NCBI RefSeq assembly: GCF_005061465.1
Contig: NZ_LAUS01000007.1
Coordinates: 1-64,000, forward strand
Origin: Mycoplasmopsis bovis 8790
GTDB taxonomy: Bacteria; Bacillota_I; Bacilli_A; Mycoplasmatales; Metamycoplasmataceae
Length of the DNA stretch: 64,000 nt
Direction: 5' to 3'
The notes beneath the pieces are model-generated. The model saw only the letters and a list, made by a program, of their open reading frames with translations, had not been told where the DNA came from and ran no database searches. Below, in pieces: positions 1 through 9,353 of this stretch; the stretch's first letter is position 1, and each line of letters starts with the position of its first letter. The translations under genes were made by a program, and so were the position numbers.

Positions 1-250
1 TACATTCATTAAAAATGAATGGTTATTTTTTACATTTAATTTAGTTATTTTATCCCCCTAACCCCCTTAATTACAAATAAGGGGGAATAACAAAATATTA
101 TTTAGGGTTTACGCAGATGTTTCATCTGATTTTTAACCCCCGCCCCCTTGATTTCAAACAAGGGGAGCTTGTGGCATACGCCACATATTATGCAAAAATG
201 CTATAATAAAAAGGCCAAGCACATATGTTGCACTTGAACCTTCATTTATG
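1..250. repeat. Gene-free block of consecutive inverted repeats
   Basis: No plausible ORF is seen. The sequence is a string of short perfect inverted repeats: CATTCATT/AATGAATG at 3-21, CCCCCTTA/TAAGGGGG at 62-85, CAGATG/CATCTG at 114-128, CCCCTTG/CAAGGGG at 144-165 and GTGGC/GCCAC at 171-184. C and G runs of five are unusual in this AT-rich DNA. The first hairpin is followed by a T-rich tract and could terminate a gene left of the window. What the others do is unknown; a structured RNA or accumulated palindromes are possible. Confidence 0.6.
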
Positions 251-287
251 GAACATCCTGAATTTGTATAATCAGGATGTTTTTTTA
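202..287 (+). ncRNA. Possible short transcript ending at an intrinsic terminator
   Basis: A TATAAT box lies at 202-207 and a strong intrinsic terminator at 253-286 (ACATCCTGA/TCAGGATGT, then seven T). Between them is about 45 bp with no ORF. This could be a small RNA of about 70 nt, but no -35 box is evident and I do not recognise an RNA family. The terminator alone is well supported. Confidence 0.3.
251..287 (+). terminator. Intrinsic terminator
   Basis: Nine-base-pair perfect stem ACATCCTGA/TCAGGATGT (253-261 with 272-280), immediately followed by a run of T. It reads on the plus strand, so it does not serve the minus-strand adh gene. Confidence 0.8.
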
Positions 288-301
288 AAAAGGTAATTTA
301 A

Positions 302-1363
302 TTATTTTCTAAAGTCAATAACAGCACGTCCTAAGAACTCGCCTTTTTGAAGTTTTTCAAAAATATCTGCAACTTCTTCTAATTTGACAACCTTAGTAAC
401 TTCTGATTTAACTTTTCCTTCAGCAGCATATTCTAAAGCTTCTGCTAAGTCTTGTCTAGTTCCAACAATTGAACCAGCAAGTTCACGTTCTAGTAATACT
501 GACCAGAAAATTGAAACTTTAAAGTCATCTTTTCCATGTTTATCTTTTGCTGGTAAGCCAACTAATACTTGACGGCCACCACGACGAAGCATATCCATAC
601 CTTGTTCAGCAGCACTTGGGTGAACTGATGTATTAACTACTGCATGCACACCACCGCCAGTTACTTCAATAATTTTTTCAATAAACTTAGGATCTTTTGC
701 TGAGTTAAATGCATATTCTGCGCCTGATTTAAGAGCTAATTCGCATTTTTCATCTTGCAAGTCAACTCCAATAGGTCTTAGTCCCATAGCTTTTGCATAT
801 TGAATAGCCATTTGACCTAGGCCACCAACACCGATAACAGCTACAAAGTTACCAGCTTTTGCTTTGGTTTGTTTTAATGATTTATAAGTTGTAACACCTG
901 CACAAACAACTGGTGCACCAGTTACAATATCTAATTTTTCAGGAACCAATCCTACATAATCTTCATGACCAATTGCATATTCAGCATATGATCCATCTTT
1001 AGTGTAAGCTGACATATTTTGATTTGGACAAAGTGTTTCTCTGCCTGTTAGACAAAATTCACAGTAGCCACAAGCATCATGTAATCATGCTAAAGCAACT
1101 CTATCACCAATTTTTAAACGTGTGCATCCTTCCCCTAATGCAACTACTTTACCAATTCCTTCATGACCTGGAATAAGTGGGTATTTAGGTTCTACTAATC
1201 AGTCATAATTTGCTGCATGTAAGTCTGTGTGGCAAATACCTGAAGTTTCCATTTCAATTAAAACTTCTTTATATTTTGGCTTAGGAACATCAACTTCCTT
1301 AACGCTTCATTTTTTAGGTTCTGTTACAACAAAAGCTTTCATTTTTGCTGGAATTTGTTTCAT
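302..1363 (-). CDS. adhP: Zn-dependent alcohol dehydrogenase, AdhP-like
   Basis: A 353-residue medium-chain dehydrogenase that interconverts primary alcohols and aldehydes with NAD(H) in the cytoplasm. The N-terminal half has the catalytic zinc ligands (GICHTD and GHEG) and the four-cysteine structural zinc lobe [15 protein letters not shown]. The C-terminal half has the Rossmann signature [17 protein letters not shown]. The start at 1363 follows a good SD (AAGGAG); the shorter reading from 1015 only begins inside the gene because of TGA tryptophan codons. Length is normal for the family. It stands alone and diverges from dprA. The exact substrate is not predictable; a role in redox balancing of fermentation products is inference. 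Confidence 0.9.
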
Positions 1364-1471
1364 TGAATTCTCCTTATGAATTTATATATTAATGTCTTAT
1401 ATAAATTTTACAACTATTGACAGAGCAATTCTTCTTATTCCAAATATTGGCTCGTAAATTAATAATTAAAC

Positions 1472-1502
1472 GGGAAAAATAGCTATCTTTTCCCATTTTT
1501 TT
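1472..1502 (+). terminator. Terminator-like hairpin in the dprA leader region
   Basis: GGGAAAA (1472-1478) pairs with TTTTCCC (1488-1494), followed by seven T. There is no plus-strand gene upstream, because adh faces away, yet this plus-oriented terminator sits 67 bp before dprA. It may attenuate transcription started around 1420, where a TTGACA lies at 1417-1422, or it may end a short RNA. Confidence 0.5.
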
Positions 1503-1568
1503 CCTTTTTTTATTTATGTATCACAAAGATTACATTCTAAAGTGTAGCAATAGGCAAAGGAGAATAAT

Positions 1569-2300
1569 ATGAATGACTTACTAATTTATTTTTCTATTTT
1601 ATTTAAGGGTAATAACTTTGAAATTTATAAGGCTCTTAAAAATGGACATAAAGTTGATAAATATAAAGTAGATGAAGCAATTAATGATTTAAAAGAAAAA
1701 GAGATTAAAGCTATAACTATTTTTGATAATAACTACCCGCAGGGACTAAAAGAATTAAAATATTCCCCTTTTGTTTTGTTTTATAAGGGGAATATTAGTT
1801 TATTAGATAAAAATATAGTTTGTGCAACAGGCGACGTAGTTAATGAATTTGTGCTACAAAATGTTTATCAAACTTGTAGTGAATTGTCCAAAAACTCTGT
1901 TTTATTGACTAATAATTTCAAAAATATTGATCAAAATATTATTGAAATATTTAATAAAAATAAGCAAGGAATCATTTATTTACTACCAAATGGAATTTCC
2001 TATAACTGTCCAGATGTTGATTTTGACAAGGACTTATGTATTACATTTATACCGCCAGATTTGCATCCTAAATTAAGGTATTTCAAAGAAAGAAATGTTA
2101 TTGCTGCAGCACTATCAAATAATTTAATAATTTTTAGCAGTAAAAGAAATTCTGGACTAATAAATTTAGCAAATTGCTTTGCTAATTTAGGAAAGAATGT
2201 TTATTGCTATCCTGGGCTAACTTATGATGATGGCAACACATATTTAATTAAGTCGGGGGCAAGTTTAATTACTCATCTTGCAGAAGTTAACTACTTTTAA
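1569..2300 (+). CDS. dprA: DprA/Smf-like DNA-processing protein
   Basis: A 243-residue protein of the DprA family, which in other bacteria loads RecA onto incoming single-stranded DNA. Seen here: the entry motif around residues 52-78 (NNYPQGLKEL then PFVLFYKGN), a FKERNVIAAALS segment matching the family's F..RN.iiagLS, and the C-terminal pattern LGKNVYCYPG followed by NTYLIKSGA. The usual VAIVGSR loop is degenerate (NIVCATGDVV), and there is no C-terminal winged-helix domain. SD AAAGGAG precedes the ATG. The gene overlaps the convergent HAD gene by 14 bp. Mollicutes are not generally known to be naturally competent, so the present role is uncertain. The divergence may mean loss of part of the original activity. 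Confidence 0.75.
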   Translation: MNDLLIYFSILFKGNNFEIYKALKNGHKVDKYKVDEAINDLKEKEIKAITIFDNNYPQGLKELKYSPFVLFYKGNISLLDKNIVCATGDVVNEFVLQNVYQTCSELSKNSVLLTNNFKNIDQNIIEIFNKNKQGIIYLLPNGISYNCPDVDFDKDLCITFIPPDLHPKLRYFKERNVIAAALSNNLIIFSSKRNSGLINLANCFANLGKNVYCYPGLTYDDGNTYLIKSGASLITHLAEVNYF

Positions 2301-3123
2301 TTATTTCTTCTAATTTTATGCCGATTGCACCTGAATTATAGTGTCCTATTGCCTCAGTTGCCACTTCTTTAGCATCATCAGTTGCATTCTCCATAGCGAA
2401 TGAAAAATGTGCATTTTGTAATATTTCAACATCATTGCTAGAATCGCCAAAAGCATAAATTGTGCAATCCTGCATGTTATATATTCGCATAAACTCATTA
2501 AGGCCTTTTCACTTAGAAATACCTAGCGGGTTAACATCAGTATATATTCTATTTGTTAGATAAACTGAGTATTTGTCTTTATATAGATCATTAAAGTATT
2601 TCGTTGTTTCGTTTGCTATTTCATTTGGGTTTCTTATTGCAACTTGAGTTATTATCGACTTTGAGTCATTAGCAATTTTTGACATTGTTTCATAGTCAGA
2701 AAATTTTATATGTGAAAAGTCCATAATATCTTGCCTATTAATTCATTCAGGAAAATTGCCATTAGCATCCCTGTTAACATATGTGGCCGTAAAGTTTGAA
2801 GTATCCAGCGAAATTATTAAGTTATTTTTATTTGCATACTCAAACATTTTTTCAAATACTTCCGGCTCTAACTGCCCAACAACAATATGGCTTTTATTCT
2901 TTACATCATATATTAATGCGCCATTTGAGCATATAAAATAGTCGATTCCGTCAAATTCATATAAAAGCGGAAGCACTTTCAAAAGCCCTCTTCCAGTATT
3001 TAATATGTTAATCCCGCCTTTTTGATGAACGTCATGAAATGCCTTTTTAGTTATAGGGTGAACTTTATTGTTACTCATTAATAAAGTGCCATCTAAATCA
3101 TATGAAAAAATCTTTCTTTTCAT
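2287..3123 (-). CDS. HAD-superfamily phosphatase, Cof type
   Basis: A 278-residue cytoplasmic hydrolase of the Cof/YidA group, which dephosphorylates sugar phosphates, FMN or similar metabolites. Motif I is YDLDGTLL near residue 8, motif II is NTGRG, and motif III/IV is GDSSNDVEIL near the C-terminus, with a C2-type cap between. Two in-frame TGA codons encode tryptophan and split the gene if the standard code is used. I chose the ATG at 3123 because AAAGGGG lies upstream; a longer start at 3156 has no SD. It ends 14 bp inside the convergent dprA. The substrate cannot be told from the sequence. Confidence 0.88.
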
Positions 3124-3201
3124 TAAAGCCCCTTTATAAAAATATGAAAAATTCATTACTAATAATTTAATAATTGTAATTTAAAATTTTAAAATATTTT
3201 T

Positions 3202-3207
3202 TATAAT
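3202..3207 (+). promoter_or_regulatory. -10 box placed for leaderless expression of the YitT-like gene
   Basis: TATAAT ends ten bases before the ATG at 3218 and no SD lies between. Transcription starting six to eight bases downstream would leave a leader of only a few bases. Confidence 0.55.
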
Positions 3208-3217
3208 TTTTCATACT

Positions 3218-4570
3218 ATGAGTAGCCCTGTAACTAATTTAAAGATACTTAAAAGAAAAAAATTATTAAAAAAACTACATAGTGAAAATGTTAATAATTT
3301 AAAGCTGATAGAACTAGATAAAGAGGATATTGACCTAAGAAAATATTTTGGTGATGATTTAATGGCTAACTTAAGGATGGCCAATTACACATACTATAAT
3401 GATAGCGCCAATAAAAGAAAAAAGAATGTAAGAAAAAGAACAGCAATTTTATATGCAAAAAGAATATTTTTTATATTCATTGCAGCTCTAATTTTTAACT
3501 TTGGTGTTATTGCATTCTTAAATAGAGGTGATACGTTACCTAGTGGATTATCTGGTTTCCCAATGCTAGCTGTTTTGATTGCTAAAGATAAGGGCTACAG
3601 AGACTGAGATAAATATTTTGCCTTAATGTTCATTTTGATAAATTTACCGCTCCTGATAGGATTTGGATTCAAGGTAAAGAAAAGTTTTACAATTCTGACA
3701 ACTGTATTTATGGTCTCTCAATTAATTACAAATGCAATATTTACTTCAATTCCACAGGTTCATGACTTTATTCATAACTATATAAATATTGCTCCGGGAT
3801 GACATAAATTAGTAGAATTTCGGGATAAGGCAGGTAATATTATAGGAACTTATGAAAATTCTAGCAGTTGGCCTATAATAATAAATGGATTCCTTGGCTC
3901 AATTTGTGCAGGTACATCTATAGCAATTGCCTGAAAAAATGGTGGTTCAACTGGCGGCACTGATATCATTGCTTATTACTTTTCAACAAAAAAACAAAAA
4001 AGTGTCGCTGGAATGATGTTCACTGTTAATATAATTGCAACTTCATTCTTTCTATTAGTTTTTGGAATTGCAGCTAGACATAAAGAAGCAGTTGACTTAG
4101 GAGTTATATCATCAAGTAGCAGTGTTGAAAGTGTTTTAGAACAACCAAATTCGATCATAATAACTCTAAAAGATGGCTTTACTATTAACTCAATTAAAAA
4201 GTATGTGTCACACAGAACCATTTTTGGACTAAGAGAGTTTTCAACAATTTTATATATTATCTTTAACAATATTGTGTTAGGTCTAATGTATCCAAAATAC
4301 AAAAAAGTTACTCTTTCAATCGCGACAAAATGTCCAGATACTATCATTAATTACTTTAGACACATTAAATACTGACATGCATATACAATTTTTAAAGGAA
4401 TTAGTGGCTACTCACAAGAAGAAACATACTTCATTGAAACTACATTGTTAACTTTAGAAACCAAAAATCTAATTTCCGATATTAAAGTTATAGATCCAAA
4501 AGCTTGAATCTCAATAAAACCTGTTGAGCAAGTTAAAGGCGCATTCAATACTCAATATGTTGAGCAATAA
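3218..4570 (+). CDS. YitT-family (DUF2179-like) integral membrane protein
   Basis: A 450-residue membrane protein. A charged cytoplasmic N-terminus of about 85 residues precedes several hydrophobic segments. The family-like segment GGSTGGTDIIAYYFSTKK lies in the middle, and a soluble C-terminal domain of about 130 residues (SGYSQEETYFIETTL) resembles the DUF2179 sensor-like domain of YitT proteins. Several tryptophans are TGA. The N-terminal extension is longer than in typical YitT proteins of about 280-300 residues. The gene starts directly downstream of a -10 box without SD and ends at a strong terminator. Transport or sensory function is unknown for the family. Confidence 0.75.
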
Positions 4571-4609
4571 AAAACTTACAGACCTATTTTATGGGCTTGT
4601 AAGTTTTTT
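4571..4609. terminator. Bidirectional terminator between yitT-like and smc
   Basis: AACTTACA (4573-4580) pairs with TGTAAGTT (4598-4605), with A and T runs on either side. It can end both the plus-strand gene and the minus-strand smc operon. Confidence 0.8.
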
Positions 4610-4624
4610 ATGTTATTAGTTTTT

Positions 4625-7603
4625 CTACTTTGCTTGTCTAGCAGAAATATAATCTTCTTGAACATCATCAACTAACTTTTTAGCTTCTGCTAATTCTAAG
4701 CTGAAGAAAGTTGTAACACCTCTATTTTGCATTGTAGCACCAAATAGTGAATCAACTCTAGACATTGTTCCATGTCTGTGGGTTATAACTAAAAATTGGG
4801 TTTTGTTTTTTAATTTTTGCAAGTATTCAGCATATCTTACAACGTTAGATTCGTCTAACGCAGCTTCAACTTCATCTAAAATACACAATGGAAGTGGTCT
4901 AGCTTTAAGAATACCAAATAGCAGAGATATAGCAATAAGCGACTTTTCACCGCCTGAGAATAATTTAAGATTCTTAATGCTCTTTCCTGGTGGCATAGCT
5001 TCTATTTCAACACCAGATTCTAGGATGTTTTTAGGATCGGAGAAGAATAATCTAGCACTTCCACCACCAAACATAGTGGCAAACACATCATTAAATTCGT
5101 TATTTACATCATGAATAATATTGGTCAATCTAGTGATAATAATCTTATCCATTTGAGCAATAGCTGATTCTAAAACTTCTTTAGCTTGGGTTAATTCCTC
5201 TTCATTTTTAACAAACTTGTTGTATCTTTCTTCTTCTTCAACTAATTGTTCAAGTGCTTCTAAGTTAACATTTCCCAATTTACTAATTTCTTCTCTTATT
5301 TCTCTAACAATTTCTGTTGCTTGATCATAAGACATCTCTAGTTTATATCCCTGAGCTTCAGCAGATTCTAAAGTAAGCTTATATTGTGAGGCCAATCTTT
5401 CACGAGACTGATCCAAAAGCAATTTTGACTTTTCTTTTTCAGAAAGCTTTTCAGAAAATGATTCTAGAAGCTTTCTTAATGTTGATTCAAAATCATTTTT
5501 TAATACCTGACCTGAATTAATTTCTTGACTTAATGAATTAATTCTTTCATGCTTAGCTCTAAAGTCAGCTTCTAAAGCACTTTTGCGAGATGATAACACT
5601 TCTAAGTCAGCTTCAGAACTATGAATGCTAATGCTATCAGTTTTTATATCTAATTCTCTATCGCTTATGTTTTTAAGTTTTAAATTAAGCTCGTCCAATA
5701 TTTTTTGCTCAGCGCTTTTTTGCGAAACCACATTCGAAAGCTGATTCTTTAGTTGACTATCTAACTCTAAACATATTCTTCTTTCATTCAAGATTTCGTT
5801 TTGTTTAGCTTTATCATCGTTAATAGCAATTTGAATGCCTGGAAGAAGAGCTTCTAATTCATTTATCTTTAAGTCAATAGTTAAAAGTGTTTCAGTATTT
5901 GATTTAGCACCACCGACTATTACACCACCAGCTCTAATAATATCGCCATCTAAAGTAACTATCATATATCTGTTATCGAGTATTTTAGAAATATGATTTG
6001 CATGGTGAATTGTTTCAGTTACTATTACATTTCCTAATAAAAATTGTGAAAGAATAATATAAATTGGCTCAACCTCAACAACTTCAGAAGCAACAGCAAT
6101 AAATCCTGGTTGTCCTTGGATAGCTAAAAGATGATCATCTCTAACGCTTTTAGGCTGTATAGAAGCAAGAGGAATAAAAGTTGCCCTTCCACCATTATTT
6201 TGTTTTAAAAACTCAACTGCTTTAACAGCAACTTCAGATTTTTCAACAACTAAATGTTGTAATGCATTAGCCAAAATAGCTTCAATAGCTCTAGAATATT
6301 CTTTATTAACTTTAATTAAGTCAGCAACAGTACCTTTAAGACCTTTACCAAATATTGCTTTATTTTCCAAAATTGTTTTGGTGCCTTTATATAAAAGTGT
6401 ATTGCCTTCTTTTTGCTGTTTAAGCAAGTTTAAATGTGTCTGAATTTTAAAAATATCATTTTCTTTTTTGTTTAATTTAACATTAAGTAAATTAAGCTCA
6501 CTGTCATGCTTGTCTAAAATTTCGCTATTATCAGCTACTCTTTTACTAATTAAGTCATATTCTCTACTAAAGTAGGCTATTCTTTGCACCGATTTCTCTA
6601 TTAAAGTTTTGTAAGCGTTAATTTGTTCAGTTTTATCAACTTTTATATTGCCTTCAACAATTAATCTCTCACGCTCGTTTTCTCTAGCAATAGCTATTGA
6701 TAGATTGTTTAATCTATCTTTAACAGCATCTAATTCCATTGAAATTTCTCTTTGCGAAGCTTCCAAATTAGATTTAAAGTCAATGTTTTGACTAATTTTA
6801 GCCTCTAAATCCTTAATTCTACTATTTAAATCATTCTTGGTCTCTTGAACACCTTCTAATTCAGTTGAAAGCTCTTCATATCTAGAACCAAATCTTTTAA
6901 TATTGTCAACTAATAGTCCTACTTCAACAGTTCTAAGCTCTTCAGTTTTTGCTATAAATATTTTAGCTTTCTCAGCTTGTCTTCTTAATGGATTAAGCTT
7001 TCTTTCTATTTCGGCTATAACTAAGGCAATTTGGTCAAGTCCTTCTTGAGTTTTAGCTAACTTTGATAATGCTTCTTTTTTCCTAAATTTATACTTAGAA
7101 ACACCAGCAGCCTCTTCAAAAATACCTTTTCTTTCTTCAGCTGAAGCTTCAGCAATATCACTAACTGTACCTTGAGAAATAATTGCTAAACTACTTTTGC
7201 CAATTCCACTCTCCATGGCAATTTCTTTAATATCTTTTTGACGGCACACTTCGCCATTAAGATAGTATTGATTAATTCCTGAGCCTCTTTCTAATACACG
7301 AGAAATTGTAATGATTTCGTGGTTGATGCTACTTTGACCATCTTTATTATCAAAAGTGAGGGTCACAACTGCTTTATCCATTGGCTTAGCAGTTTTAGAC
7401 CCAGCAAAAATAACATCATCCATATTATCGCCACGAAGTTCCTTAGCACTACGCTCACCTAGCACCCACTTAATAGCATCATTAATATTTGACTTTCCCG
7501 ATCCATTAGGCCCAACTATTCCGGCTACACCACCATCAAAGCGTAAGGTAATAGGTTCAGCAAATGACTTAAATCCATGAGCTTCTACTTTAATTAATTT
7601 CAT
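4625..7603 (-). CDS. smc: Chromosome segregation/condensation ATPase SMC
   Basis: A 992-residue SMC protein, which forms a dimeric DNA-entrapping ring and compacts and separates chromosomes. The N-terminal head has Walker A GPNGSGKSN (31-39) and the GERSAKELRG segment. Two long coiled coils flank a hinge (around residues 410-560, with FGKGLKGTVADLI and the glycine-rich GGVIVGG). The C-terminal head has the signature LFSGGEKSL and Walker B LCILDEVEAALDE. It is about 190 residues shorter than the Bacillus protein, mainly in the coiled coil, which fits mollicute SMCs. It is last in the Asp23-fakA-plsX-rnc-smc run, 72 bp after rnc. SD AGAGGTG precedes the ATG. Confidence 0.97.
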   Translation of the reverse strand: MKLIKVEAHGFKSFAEPITLRFDGGVAGIVGPNGSGKSNINDAIKWVLGERSAKELRGDNMDDVIFAGSKTAKPMDKAVVTLTFDNKDGQSSINHEIITISRVLERGSGINQYYLNGEVCRQKDIKEIAMESGIGKSSLAIISQGTVSDIAEASAEERKGIFEEAAGVSKYKFRKKEALSKLAKTQEGLDQIALVIAEIERKLNPLRRQAEKAKIFIAKTEELRTVEVGLLVDNIKRFGSRYEELSTELEGVQETKNDLNSRIKDLEAKISQNIDFKSNLEASQREISMELDAVKDRLNNLSIAIARENERERLIVEGNIKVDKTEQINAYKTLIEKSVQRIAYFSREYDLISKRVADNSEILDKHDSELNLLNVKLNKKENDIFKIQTHLNLLKQQKEGNTLLYKGTKTILENKAIFGKGLKGTVADLIKVNKEYSRAIEAILANALQHLVVEKSEVAVKAVEFLKQNNGGRATFIPLASIQPKSVRDDHLLAIQGQPGFIAVASEVVEVEPIYIILSQFLLGNVIVTETIHHANHISKILDNRYMIVTLDGDIIRAGGVIVGGAKSNTETLLTIDLKINELEALLPGIQIAINDDKAKQNEILNERRICLELDSQLKNQLSNVVSQKSAEQKILDELNLKLKNISDRELDIKTDSISIHSSEADLEVLSSRKSALEADFRAKHERINSLSQEINSGQVLKNDFESTLRKLLESFSEKLSEKEKSKLLLDQSRERLASQYKLTLESAEAQGYKLEMSYDQATEIVREIREEISKLGNVNLEALEQLVEEEERYNKFVKNEEELTQAKEVLESAIAQMDKIIITRLTNIIHDVNNEFNDVFATMFGGGSARLFFSDPKNILESGVEIEAMPPGKSIKNLKLFSGGEKSLIAISLLFGILKARPLPLCILDEVEAALDESNVVRYAEYLQKLKNKTQFLVITHRHGTMSRVDSLFGATMQNRGVTTFFSLELAEAKKLVDDVQEDYISARQAK

Positions 7604-7675
7604 TTCACACCTCTTGCAACTATGAAAATTTTTGCTCTTAGTAAATTTTAATAAAAAAGAATAAGAATGTTATCA

Positions 7676-8362
7676 CTATGACTTTATTAACTTATTTAAT
7701 GCATCATTGGCAGCATTTTCTTCGGCTTCATGTTTGCTTTTACCTAGCCCAGATCCATAAACATTGCCTTCGTAAATAGCTTCTGATTTAAATTGATTAT
7801 TATCGCTCTGATAAGTCTGATAAAACACAGTTTTTTTACTAAAAGATTGCATATATTCTTGCAATCTAGTTTTTGAATCTTTTAGTTCAATTTTGCCTTC
7901 TTTGTACTGCTTAACTAATGGAAGCAAGGTTTTATCCAAAAATTCTTTAACCTTTGGCATACCTTGGTCTATAAATATAGCAGCAACTAATGATTCAAAA
8001 ATATCAGCGCCAACTTTTTTAGAACTTAAAACTTCGTTAGCCACAACATTAGATGAAAGCAATAAAAAGTCTTTTAATTTCAAGCTATCAGCAATTGAAT
8101 TAAGTGAATCAGTGCAGACTAATTTAGCTCTAATTAGGGTCAATTGTCCTTGATTCTTATCTTTAAAAGCATTAAAAAGTATTGCAGATACATAGAACTG
8201 CAATATTGCATCACCTAAAAACTCTAATGTTTGATAATTTTTGTTTTTTGCATTAGCCGCTGAAGAACCGTGAGTAAAAGCTTGCCTATAAACTAAAAGG
8301 CTGTTGGCCTTAATATTAAATTGACTTAAAAAATTTTCAATGCTATTCATTTGGCTGGTCAT
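7676..8362 (-). CDS. rnc: Ribonuclease III
   Basis: A 228-residue endonuclease that cuts double-stranded RNA in rRNA precursors and some mRNAs. The catalytic domain (about 1-150) has the signature LEFLGDAIL (46-54) and the second acidic cluster ADIFESLVAAIF (D120, E123). The dsRNA-binding domain occupies about 160-226 (TRLQEYMQ to HEAEENAANDALNKL). The start at 8362 has the SD AAAGGAA and overlaps the end of plsX by 20 bp. A second ATG five codons inside is possible, but the SD fits the first. The order plsX-rnc-smc is classic for Firmicutes. Confidence 0.96.
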   Translation of the reverse strand: MTSQMNSIENFLSQFNIKANSLLVYRQAFTHGSSAANAKNKNYQTLEFLGDAILQFYVSAILFNAFKDKNQGQLTLIRAKLVCTDSLNSIADSLKLKDFLLLSSNVVANEVLSSKKVGADIFESLVAAIFIDQGMPKVKEFLDKTLLPLVKQYKEGKIELKDSKTRLQEYMQSFSKKTVFYQTYQSDNNQFKSEAIYEGNVYGSGLGKSKHEAEENAANDALNKLIKS

Positions 8363-9347
8363 TTAATTCCTTTTTGATAGCTTCTAGGACATTATTTTTT
8401 ATAACTAATTTAACTTGGTTTAAGGCGCCCAAATATGCTTTAGTATCGCTGTTTCCATGACATTTTATACTTAGGCCGTTAAGACCAATTAATCAAGCAG
8501 CGCCAACATTTCTATAATCTAAAGTTTCAGCAACATCTTTGAATGCGCCTTTTAAAAATAAATATCCAAATTTTCTTATAGGTTTAGCCATTATCTTATC
8601 TTTTAAAAGGTTTTTAAAACTTAAGATTGCGCCCTCAAGACTTTTAAGTACCAAATTACCACCATAACCATCAATTACCGCTACATCAGCAACGCCGTCT
8701 AATAAATATCTAGGTTCAGTATAACCAACATAATTAATGAATTTGTTTTCTTTTAATGATTGAGAGGCTTCCTTAACGATTTCTAAACCTTTATAGTCTT
8801 CAGTGCCAATATTTATTAATGAAACTCTAGGGTTTACAATGTTTAATAATGTTCTAGCATAAACATTAGCTATTTTGGCTCACTCAACTAAATATTCTGA
8901 TTTACACTCAATATTAGCGCCTACATCTAAAAGTAAAAATTTGCGTCCAACCACTGTTGGCATAAGTGGCATAAAAGCTGAACGGCTAACACCTTGCAAT
9001 CTTTTTAATTTAAAAGTTGCACAAGCTAAATATGTTCCTGAATCACCACTAGATACTACGGCATCTGCTTTTCCATCTACTACCAAATCAATAGCAGCAT
9101 TCATTGATGTATTTTCCCTTAATGACTTGTGGAAGTTCTTTACATCAGAAGGCACATTAGGATTATTTACAACTCTTAAAGAATCTGGAATACCCTCTAT
9201 CTTTTTTAATTCGGCATTAATTGACGATTCATCACCGACTAAAATAATTTCATAATCTTCATTATCTTTTAAAAATTGAACACTAGCATTAACAGCAGCA
9301 CTAACTCCATTATCATTGCCATTTACATCAAAAGCTATTCTATACAT
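8343..9347 (-). CDS. plsX: Phosphate acyltransferase PlsX
   Basis: A 334-residue peripheral membrane enzyme that makes acyl-phosphate for phospholipid synthesis. The N-terminus MYRIAFDVNGNDNGV corresponds to the family's mDaMGGD start, here degenerate. VVSSGDSGTYLACATFKLKRL and LLDVGANIECKSEYL are typical core motifs. Two TGA tryptophan codons break the reading at 8880, after which it continues through GYTEPRYLLDGVADVAVIDGY to the stop at 8343. It lies 6 bp after fakA, so acyl-phosphate from kinase-activated host fatty acids can feed it. No fatty acid synthesis gene (fabD, fabG or acpP) sits here, unlike in Bacillus. Confidence 0.93.
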
Positions 9348-9353
9348 ATTTTC

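Noticed and set aside
2287-3156. HAD gene as a three-piece pseudogene
   Set aside because: The breaks are TGA codons at positions where tryptophan is normal; the protein is full length.
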